DNA from: Pseudomonadota bacterium
Lineage (GTDB): Bacteria; Desulfobacterota; Desulfarculia; Desulfarculales; Desulfarculaceae
Assembly: GCA_018819925.1 (NCBI GenBank)
Contig: JAHJPG010000048.1
Span: 39,641-103,640 of the forward strand
DNA: 64,000 nucleotides
Direction: 5' to 3'
Shown here: piece after piece, positions 1 to 8,100 of the stretch
Numbering within the stretch: position 1 is the stretch's first letter
Layout of the letters: each line of letters begins with the position of its first letter
Position numbers and translations under genes: made by a program
The notes under the pieces: generated by a model
Database searches by the model: none
The model's input: only the letters and a program-made list of their open reading frames with translations
Told to the model about the DNA's origin: nothing

Positions 1-1
1 T

Positions 2-517
2 CTTTCCTTGCCTGGCGCGATTTTGGTGGAGATCGCGCCCCTGTCCGATGAGCGCGGCTTTTTCGCCCGCTCCTTTTGCGAGGAGGAATTCGCCGCCGCC
101 GGGCTGCCCACCCGGTTCCCGCAGATGAACCTATCCAGCAACACGCGCAAGGGGACGGTGCGCGGCATGCATTTTCAAGCGCCCCCCCATGAAGAGCCGA
201 AATTGGTTCGTTGCATTCGGGGGGCCATACATGACGTGATTATCGACTTGCGGCGGCAATCGCCCGCCTACTGCCAAAGCCTGGGGGTGGAGCTAAACGA
301 GGACAACCATGCCGGGCTCTATGTACCGCCAGGGTTTGCCCACGGTTTTCAGACCCTGGCCGACTCGAGCGTGGTCTTGTACATGATGGGCAATACGTAT
401 CATTCGGAATCGGCCAGGGGAGTTAGGTGGAACGATCCCGCCTTTTCCGTAACTTGGCCGCTTCCCATTTCCGTCATATCCCACCGCGATGCCACCTACC
501 CGGACTTCAAGGTATGA
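2..517 (+). CDS. dTDP-4-dehydrorhamnose 3,5-epimerase-like protein, 5' end outside window
   Basis: Cupin-fold sugar epimerase of the RmlC family, which inverts C3 and C5 of a dTDP-4-keto-6-deoxyhexose. Visible family signatures are DERGFFARSF near the N-terminus, the RGMHFQ segment carrying the conserved active-site His, and VPPGFAHGFQTL. The reading frame is open to the left edge, and only about ten residues are missing compared with the usual 180 or so, so the real start lies just outside; the TTG at 8 is probably not the start. It overlaps the next gene by ATGA at 514-517, indicating translational coupling. A second, more canonical RmlC is encoded at 12836-13384, so this copy may act on a different dTDP-sugar. 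Family assignment is firm, the exact substrate is not. Confidence 0.88.
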   Translation, partial: LSLPGAILVEIAPLSDERGFFARSFCEEEFAAAGLPTRFPQMNLSSNTRKGTVRGMHFQAPPHEEPKLVRCIRGAIHDVIIDLRRQSPAYCQSLGVELNEDNHAGLYVPPGFAHGFQTLADSSVVLYMMGNTYHSESARGVRWNDPAFSVTWPLPISVISHRDATYPDFKV

Positions 518-1437
518 ACGGAGCCCGCGCAAAAAGGATTCTGGTTACCGGAGCCACCGGCTTCATTGGCCGCCACTGCATCCCCGCCCTCATTGAAAAG
601 GGTTTCGAGGTTCATGCCCTAAGCTCCAGGGGAGCCCAACTCCCGAACGTAGATAGCCATGAAGCCGACCTCATGAATCCCGGTGCAACAGCCGGGCTGT
701 TGAGCGAGTTGACCCCAACCCATTTGCTTCATCTGGCCTGGTACGCCGAACCGGGGCTTTTCTGGAACTCCCGGGAGAACCTGGCCTGGGTGGCCGCTTC
801 CCTGAACCTGTACCGCGCTTTTGTTGAAAACGGCGGCCGGCGTATGGTGGCGGCGGGAACCTGCGCTGAATACGACTGGAATTATTCGGTCTTGGATGAA
901 TATGAAACGCCCATCAAGCCGGCGACGCTATATGGCGTGAGCAAGGCCGCCCTGCACAGCGTCCTTACCCGCGCGGCTGACCTCGATGGTTTGGCCCTTG
1001 CGTGGGGCCGGGTGTTTTTTCTTTATGGCCCGGGTGAAAAGCCCGGCCGGTTGGTCAGCGACGTGATCCGTGGGCTTTTGCAGGGCCGGACGGTGGAAAC
1101 CACCTCCGGCCTCCAGAAGCGCGATTTCATGCACGTGGCGGATGTGGCCGGCGCTTTCGCCGCGTTGTGCGACAGCGACGCGCAAGGATCGTTCAACATC
1201 GCCAGCGGTGAGGCCAGACCGCTTCATGAATTGCTCAAAGCCATCGGTGACATCACCGGACGCCCGGACCTGCTACGGGTGGGAGCGCGCCCCATGCCCC
1301 CGGGTGAGCCCCCATGCCTGGCTGCCGCAACAACCCGCTTAACCCAGGAAGTGGGCTTTTGTCCGCGCCATGACCTTGAGAGCGGGCTCGGGGACGCCAT
1401 TCAGTGGTGGCAAACCCACGGACTGCCCGAGGGATAA
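514..1437 (+). CDS. NAD-dependent epimerase/dehydratase (extended SDR)
   Basis: Predicted 307-residue nucleotide-sugar epimerase, dehydratase or 4-ketoreductase. The N-terminal Rossmann motif VTGATGFIGRHC binds NAD(P), and YGVSK supplies the catalytic Tyr and Lys of the extended SDR family. The C-terminal half has the usual substrate-binding segment with RDFMHVADVAGAF. I chose ATG 514 because it overlaps the preceding epimerase stop and leaves the Rossmann motif about ten residues from the N-terminus; the longer in-frame extension only shadows the upstream gene. Being coupled to an RmlC-like epimerase suggests that the two make a deoxysugar nucleotide for the local glycan. The final sugar cannot be read from sequence. 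Confidence 0.85.
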   Translation: MNGARAKRILVTGATGFIGRHCIPALIEKGFEVHALSSRGAQLPNVDSHEADLMNPGATAGLLSELTPTHLLHLAWYAEPGLFWNSRENLAWVAASLNLYRAFVENGGRRMVAAGTCAEYDWNYSVLDEYETPIKPATLYGVSKAALHSVLTRAADLDGLALAWGRVFFLYGPGEKPGRLVSDVIRGLLQGRTVETTSGLQKRDFMHVADVAGAFAALCDSDAQGSFNIASGEARPLHELLKAIGDITGRPDLLRVGARPMPPGEPPCLAAATTRLTQEVGFCPRHDLESGLGDAIQWWQTHGLPEG

Positions 1438-1442
1438 TTCCA

Positions 1443-2318
1443 ATGAAAGCTGCGGTCCTATTCTTGGCGCGGGGCGTTGACGGGGGCCTGCCGGCTCTGG
1501 ATTCGTTTTTGACCTCCTATCAAAGCCATCCCGCCGGGCACGAGCACAAGCTCTATATAATTTCCAAAGGGTGGAAGAACCCGGCCCAGTTGGACCTACT
1601 TAGACGCCGGGCCCAGGAAGCCAACGCCGAGGTTATCGGTCTGCCCGACGACGGCTATGACTGGGGCGCCTATTTTCGCGCGGCGGAACAAGTTCAAGAA
1701 GACTGGCTGTGCTTCCTCAACACCCATAGCCGTATTGAGCGGGATGGCTGGCTGGACATTCTGGTTGGAGCGGCCAGCCGGCCAGGGGTTGGCGTGGTGG
1801 GGTGTACCGGGTCATGGGGAACCATCCTGCCCACGTGGCGCTTCATTTGGCCCATTTGCTCCGACATCTTTCGAAACAAGGGTGTTTTAAAAGGAACCTA
1901 TGGTTTGATAGGCTCCTTGCTGGTGTTTCCCCCGCGCTACCTTAGGTCTGTCGGGCATTTTTCAGATTTCCCCAACCCCCATGTGCGTTCCAATGCATTC
2001 CTAACCGCCCGGCGGCTCATCCTGGCCTTTGCCAAGGCCAATGCCATACCTCAAGAGAAAAAGGATGCCTTCAGGCTGGAGAGCGGCCGGTCAAGCTTCA
2101 CCCGCTTCGTGGAAAAGCAGGGCCTCCAGGCGTTGGTGGCGGGCGCTGATGGCCGCGTGTTTAGCCCAAAGCAATGGCGGGAGAGCCAAACCTTTCGCAT
2201 CCCCGGGCAGGCGAACCTGATTATTTCGGACAACCAAACCAGGGGTTACGACACCGGCAGCCGGGGAGTGCGCCGCATAATGGAGCTTTCGGCCTGGGGC
2301 AAGTTTTACAGCCGCTAG
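1443..2318 (+). CDS. putative glycosyltransferase-like protein, paralogue of the gene at 3999-5063
   Basis: 291-residue soluble protein with no signal peptide. It starts with a beta-strand (AAVLFLARGVDG) and contains DDGYDWGAYF followed by WLCFLNTHSRI and a C-terminal FRIPGQANLIISDNQTRGYD block. The same order of blocks (YKGF, FCFLNTFSEI, DNQTKGF, a final TWG/AWG) is seen in the protein encoded at 3999-5063, so the two are paralogues. The layout resembles GT-A-like transferases of O-antigen loci, in which an acidic/aromatic motif is followed by an FLN-S-W block, but I cannot assign a GT family. ATG 1443 follows the SDR stop by a few bases, so it is the third gene of a rightward operon. Function as a glycosyltransferase is inference from context and fold pattern. 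Confidence 0.6.
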   Translation: MKAAVLFLARGVDGGLPALDSFLTSYQSHPAGHEHKLYIISKGWKNPAQLDLLRRRAQEANAEVIGLPDDGYDWGAYFRAAEQVQEDWLCFLNTHSRIERDGWLDILVGAASRPGVGVVGCTGSWGTILPTWRFIWPICSDIFRNKGVLKGTYGLIGSLLVFPPRYLRSVGHFSDFPNPHVRSNAFLTARRLILAFAKANAIPQEKKDAFRLESGRSSFTRFVEKQGLQALVAGADGRVFSPKQWRESQTFRIPGQANLIISDNQTRGYDTGSRGVRRIMELSAWGKFYSR

Positions 2319-2510
2319 GGTCATGCACCGGATGAAAATATCGGCAAACCAGCCGATGAAATAGAGGGGAATCGCTCTAGCAAAAGTTGTGGGGGCTGGC
2401 ACCATCGCGGTAAAAACATTCCGTATTAAATATTTCAGTCTCTTAAAAATTGATCATGGCAGCATGGAAACCATACGCGCGTTTTTTTAATTGGCACAAG
2501 AACCGTCGTT

Positions 2511-3935
2511 TCACTTACGGACAACAGGCGCCGATTCCACGCATTGCTCTGGGTTTCGATAGGGCCCCAGCCGCAACCGCAGCAAATCCTTTTTTAGCTT
2601 AACCACAAATTCGGGGTTGGGATGAATGAATTTGTCCAAATCAGTGGTTTTTGCGCTTGGCAAATAAGCCGTTCTCAGTATTTTGTTGAATTCATGCGCC
2701 TCAACATAGACATGAGTGGCACGGATATAGGTAATTCCGCTCAAGAGAACGAAAAGTGCGATAGCCAGGGCAGGCAAAGCGGAGTTCCACTTAGGACTTT
2801 TACGAGCAAGCGCGGTATCGCCCAGCCAGCCCTCGGCAAACCCCGCTGTCAGATAATAAATTTGGCCGAGTAAAAGATATACGCCGAACATTGTATAGCG
2901 GCTGGAGTTGGCGTTGGAAATCCCGTATTCATCAAAGGCGCTCCTGCCCCAAGCAGTGACTAGCGACGAAACAACGGCGAAGAGGGTAAACCCGACCAAA
3001 ATCAAAGCGGCGGGGTGGCTATGCCGCAATCGCCCTTTGCCGTGCCAAATGAGCAAGACGGTGGAAAAAACAACCAAACATCCGCACAGCCCGCTAAAAA
3101 CCGTGGAAAGGGGAATGTCAAATTGACGCTTAAATGGAAACCAAATAATACCGGCTAGAGGCATGCCCAGGTAAGCCAACGAAAACCATACCAGGCTGGC
3201 AATCCCCGGGTGCGTGTTTCCACCGGTGGGGGGAAGGCCCGGCAGATACATAAAAATGAGCACCACAAAGTTAATAATCCAGAAAATGGTCCAGCGGCCA
3301 GGCATCAAAACATTACGCCTGGTAATTTGCAAGGTGAGGATAACCGCAAAAAACGCAATCACCCCATAGGTCAGGGTATAGGCTGCCAACCAACAAGCCA
3401 GCGCGCCAATCAAGTTGCCGGTCCACCGGTGCGGATTCAAAAAAACCGCCAGCATTCCAAGCGCGATGAACAGGTTGGCGGCGTTGAACTGAAACATCAT
3501 GGACCACCAGTGGTTGTTGTGGCCGGTGGGGGAAAAGATTAGCAACGAAACCACCAACAGAGAAGCCGGCAACACCATGGGCCCGCCGGATTTGGCGATG
3601 CGGCGCAGCGCCCAAAAGTGACAGGCGGACACGCCCAAAATCGCCAAATATAAATACACGTATTCCGAGCGTAAATCCCAATCGGTGAACCTCGCATTGA
3701 CCAACATTACGGCGCGGTAGACCAGCGGGCGCGTATGGTTGTGCGGGGCCCAGAGGCTGGATATCTCGAATTTCCCGTCGTAAGAGGCGGCGACCCATTT
3801 TATAAGTTCGGTGTGGTCCCAAAAGGGAACCGTAATGACAGAATACTGAATGGCAAAAAAGACATAAAGCGCGGGGAGAAGCCCTAGAAAGAATAGCGCG
3901 GCCCTACATACTGCGATAGTTTTTTGTGTATGCAA
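2511..3935 (-). CDS. polytopic membrane protein of the glycan locus (possible GT-C-like transferase)
   Basis: 474 residues with an N-terminal membrane segment (LFFLGLLPALYVFFAIQYSV) and about ten further hydrophobic segments. The first periplasmic loop carries PFWDHTELI and then APHNHTRPLVY; an acidic residue in the first loop is typical of GT-C glycosyltransferases that use polyprenyl-phosphate sugars. No close family is recognised. It is the last gene of the leftward glycan operon and is convergent to the gene ending at 2318. Base composition is somewhat more AT-rich than the housekeeping genes further right. An alternative is a polymer-modifying or flippase-like membrane protein. Confidence 0.6.
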   Translation of the reverse strand: MHTQKTIAVCRAALFFLGLLPALYVFFAIQYSVITVPFWDHTELIKWVAASYDGKFEISSLWAPHNHTRPLVYRAVMLVNARFTDWDLRSEYVYLYLAILGVSACHFWALRRIAKSGGPMVLPASLLVVSLLIFSPTGHNNHWWSMMFQFNAANLFIALGMLAVFLNPHRWTGNLIGALACWLAAYTLTYGVIAFFAVILTLQITRRNVLMPGRWTIFWIINFVVLIFMYLPGLPPTGGNTHPGIASLVWFSLAYLGMPLAGIIWFPFKRQFDIPLSTVFSGLCGCLVVFSTVLLIWHGKGRLRHSHPAALILVGFTLFAVVSSLVTAWGRSAFDEYGISNANSSRYTMFGVYLLLGQIYYLTAGFAEGWLGDTALARKSPKWNSALPALAIALFVLLSGITYIRATHVYVEAHEFNKILRTAYLPSAKTTDLDKFIHPNPEFVVKLKKDLLRLRLGPYRNPEQCVESAPVVRK

Positions 3936-3998
3936 TATGTTTATCCGCAGCTTGGCCTCGATTGACTAATTGCGTATCCGCACTTAACAAAATAGTTT

Positions 3999-5063
3999 TC
4001 ACTTCCACGCAACATCAAAGGGAATGCCAAACACTGAAACATAGGCTGGCGCATCTCCCAATGCGCTTCCCCAAGTCATGTAGGCCAACACATTTCTTTG
4101 TAAAGGATTCATCCCAACAAATCCTTTGGTTTGATTATCCGCGACCATCAATTTTTCCTGTTTGCCAAGTCTAAATGTCTCACTTTGCGGCCATTGCTCA
4201 ACATCATAAACATTGCCATCACTGTTTACAATTACTGCTCTCAATCCTTTATTCAATATGGAACTAGTCAAACCTTCGGGACCGCTTTCAAACAAGTAAG
4301 ATTGGTTTTTGGTCATCCTGAAGTTATTATTTAAAAAACAGGCCAAATGCTTACGTCTAACCATAAAACAGTTTGTTCTAATGCTCGGATTTGGAAAAGG
4401 CGGATAACCTTCTATAAACGAGAACACTCCATTGGCAGCAGTCAACTCTTTCCAGTATTCTTCAAACAACGTATTGTATTTGTCATGGTATTTGATCCGA
4501 GGGGCATAGTTGGGCAGATAACTATATATGAAGCGCCTCGCAGACTTTTGTTGCAACCAAAATGCTGCATGCTCATCAAATATAGTTTTGTAATGTAAAT
4601 ATAACCTATAATTGTATTTCAATGCTCCTTGGGAGCATAACCACACGGCCTTGCTAATCAATTTATATGAGTTAAACAAAGACTCATATGATGCGGAAGC
4701 ACCGGCGATGCCAATCCCATCCTTAGCCAGTGCGTCATGGAGAAAGTATAGCCACTGGTTGCAGTTGATCTCACTGAATGTGTTCAAAAAACAAAAAACG
4801 TCGATATCGGAAAATTTTTCAGCTGCGATCAGATATGCGTCGATATCGGTCATATCGTCATCAACACTCACCCAACGGTCTTCCATGTTTTCGAACAGCC
4901 GCCTTGATGCCTCCATTTCTACCGGAGCGAATCCCTTATAAATGGTGATGAACTCGTGATCCATGCCCGGATCGGCCTTTTTGTACGAGCGGATAAAGTT
5001 CTCTACGGGAGCAACGCCCTCGGCGCTCCTGTTTAAATATGTCACCGCGACTTTGTGAGCCAT
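3999..5063 (-). CDS. putative glycosyltransferase-like protein, paralogue of the gene at 1443-2318
   Basis: 354 residues beginning MAHKVAVTYLNRSAEG. ATG 5063 is chosen because the extension back to 5171 would overlap the preceding gene and lacks homology to the paralogue. It shares the FLNT-S block, the FRLGKQEKLMVADNQTKG segment and the closing MTWG with the 1443-2318 product. It differs in an insertion in the middle (residues about 140-240, rich in Tyr, Lys and Asn). The DNA is clearly more AT-rich than the flanking 5.5-kb gene, which suggests separate acquisition or relaxed codon use. Role in glycan assembly or decoration is inferred from position and from the paralogy. Confidence 0.6.
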   Translation of the reverse strand: MAHKVAVTYLNRSAEGVAPVENFIRSYKKADPGMDHEFITIYKGFAPVEMEASRRLFENMEDRWVSVDDDMTDIDAYLIAAEKFSDIDVFCFLNTFSEINCNQWLYFLHDALAKDGIGIAGASASYESLFNSYKLISKAVWLCSQGALKYNYRLYLHYKTIFDEHAAFWLQQKSARRFIYSYLPNYAPRIKYHDKYNTLFEEYWKELTAANGVFSFIEGYPPFPNPSIRTNCFMVRRKHLACFLNNNFRMTKNQSYLFESGPEGLTSSILNKGLRAVIVNSDGNVYDVEQWPQSETFRLGKQEKLMVADNQTKGFVGMNPLQRNVLAYMTWGSALGDAPAYVSVFGIPFDVAWK

Positions 5064-5112
5064 AGTCCGAATGTCACCTATGTGCAGTTGACACCAGCAA
5101 TCGTTTCGTGAG

Positions 5113-8100
5113 TCATTTGAAAACGTATGGGCAATGCAACCCGTAGCGGGAAAGCGCCGAGGATCCGCCATTTATATTTTGCCTAGGCCTGCGATCGGCC
5201 TGTGATATCGGAGGCCAGGGGCTGGTTGATCGGGCAACAACCAAAGGTGAAAAAACGACACCCCATTGGGCTGCAACCAGTCTTTCGCAGGTGTCCAAAA
5301 CCCATGCGCATAAAGAAGAAAGATCCTCAGGCGGCTGGACGCCGACTTCCTCCAAGGCCCGTAGGCGGAAAAAGGCAAGAGAAGGCCCGGTGCTGATTAC
5401 GCTCTGGGCCTTGAGCGCCAAGGCGTAGGGCCCGGGATAAGTCTCCCCGCGTCCCATCCACGGGCTCTCCACCCCCCCGGCCCCATTGTTCACAAAACAG
5501 CTCTCAACAACCAGACCGTTCTCGTCTATTATTCGGCCGCCTACCGCGCCGATGTGCGGGTGCAAACCAAACAACCGCGCCGCTTCGTTAAAGACGCCCC
5601 CCGCCTCCATTGAAGCGCTCCCAGCATTCGCCACGATGAATTCCCCCCTCGGTGGGCCTTCATGCTCGCCGCCGGCCATGTAATCGCCAATCCATACAAA
5701 CTCTGACAGGTCAATTTCCGGCCGCGAGATATAGAGTTCTTTCGCTCCCCGGTCTATCGGCCAAGTTTCGATCGCATAAAGTTCGGGGTTGGCGGCCCGG
5801 TCTATCTGTCCTTGCAGGACATGCCGTACCGAGTCCAGGGATCTGGGGTCACCCTCGGGCTTGTTGGTGGTGGAGCCGGAGTGTTGCCGCCAGTGATAGA
5901 GAATCTCGGGGCAGTGCTCGATCCGTCCTCCGGCGTTGGCGATCCGCGTTACGCTGTCCCAGTCCTGACACCAGTTGGCGCCGGGGTCTGAGTACAGTTC
6001 CCGCTCCAAGGCGGAGCTTCGTTTTATGGCCAGCAAATGCCAGATGTAAGAGCTGTCAAGGTTCAGCACGGGATCAAAGACGGAGCGCAGATATGGAGCT
6101 GCCGGTTTTCCCTGAGCCAGCAAATCCTCATCGGAAAAAATCATATCTGGTTCATTAAGGCGCTGGATTTCGCGCGCCAGTATCTGGATGGCGTCCGGGG
6201 TGAGTAAATCATCGGCGTCCACCGGCACTACGTATTGCCCCACCGCGCTTTCCAACCCTCGCCGCAGGGCCCCGATTATGCCCAATGATTGCGTTTCCAC
6301 GATCAGAGTGGCGCCCCACTCGTCCTGGGATTTGGCCCCAATGTGCTCCAAGTGCCCCTCTGTAACGGGGCCGTTGACCACTATGACCCATTGCGCGGGG
6401 CTAAGGGTTTGGTTGACTATGGATTCTGCCAAGTCATCCAGCAAGGCGAGGTCGCTTTTCTCGTAAACAGCCGTCAGAATCGATATACTGGCGGGGTCAC
6501 GGGGCATGGGGTATCGCCCTGCCCTGCGTATGATTTCCCGGTCAAACCAATCTTTGTACTCCAAGGCGCCTTGCTGGAGGCCAGCCAAGTGCCGCTCCCG
6601 CTGGGCTTGGCTGACTGGGGCGTAGGACGTTCCCGCTTCAAGGCCCAGCCTGGGAGAGAGCAGATGCTCCTCGGGCAACAGGCGCCAAAAACGAGACAGG
6701 AAGCCCGCTCTGGCGTCTGGTGCCGCTGTGTCTTCAGGTGTCTTTTGGGCGGAGGCGCTCATGAATGGAGAAAACACCACGCGCTGTCCCGCCTCTCTGG
6801 CCAGCCCACCAAGCCAGGGGCCCAGCATGTTCAGCGGCGCCTTCTCCTCCGCCAGTTGACTTAAGACGCTTTTCAGGAAATCACCCCGGACCACGCAGTG
6901 TCCGCTGGACACGGCCGACACCGAATGAGGTTTCCACATCTGCGCAAAATATCCCGGGTCCGATAGCGTCCGGCCGCGATCCGGGCAGTCGAAGCCTTGC
7001 CCGAACCCGAAGATGGCTGGGCCGCCGATCACCTCATCGCCGTCATGCAAAGCGCCGCCCACCATCGCCGCGTCGGGAAACAACTCGAGCAGGCCCATGG
7101 CGTCCCAGAGCCACTCGTCATCATCGGGCCGCACTCCATCCCAAATGAGATGCACGAGTTCGGCGTCGCTTTGGTTCACAATCTCGGCCAGGCGCGTTAC
7201 GCCTTCTTCCGGCTTTATGGAAACGACCTTTTGCCGCTGGCTTTCATCGCCCCGGAGACCGGCCGGGTTGCCGCCAATGGCGACCGAAAGCGAGGGCGCC
7301 GGGCTATTTCGCCTCCGCCTGAACCACCAATCCACGCTCTTGTTGAAGAACCTGCTGTAAACCAATTCAAGTTGCGGTGCGTCGGCATGCTCCAAAAATC
7401 GCTGCAAAACCGTGCGGTGCGAATCCGAGATAAATGACTTTGAGTCTATGTTTTCCGCCGTGGACTGGTCATGCATCCGCCAGCTATAAAGCACTTCAGG
7501 CACGTGAACTGGAGTATCTCCCGCCATTATGAACCTGAAAAAGCTATCCCAGTCGTGACAGCCTTCGGCCCCTGCGTCTTTGTAGAGGCCGAGTTCCAAC
7601 CCCTTTTGGCGGTCAATGGCGCAAAGGTGCGCGATGTAGCAGGAGTGCGCGAACAAAACTGGGTCCCAATCCGGCTTGAAGTAAGGCTGGATAAACTGCT
7701 TGCCTGTTAGTTTGTCCTCGTCGGTGTAGAGCAAGGGTGGGTATCCGGCTTCATGCAGGGTGCGGGTGATGACATGAACGCAATCAGGCTCGACAAGATC
7801 GTCGGAGTCCAGGGGCAAGATGTAGCGCCCCGTGGCGCGTTCCAGACAATGCCGCATCCCTCCAATTATGCCCAGATTCGCATCCACCCTTTGCAAACGC
7901 ACGCAGGGATTCTTGGCGATATCATTCAAGGCTTCCCTGGTTTCCGGGCGCGTGGAGCCATTGTCCAGAATCAGCCATTCAAAATTGGCCCCGCCGTCCT
8001 GCATAAAAAGGGAACTGGCCAGGTCAGCGAGGTATTGAGGTTCCGTGTCATAGGCGGATGTAACAAAGCTGAGGAGCCCCGGCTCTTGCCAATACCGGCC

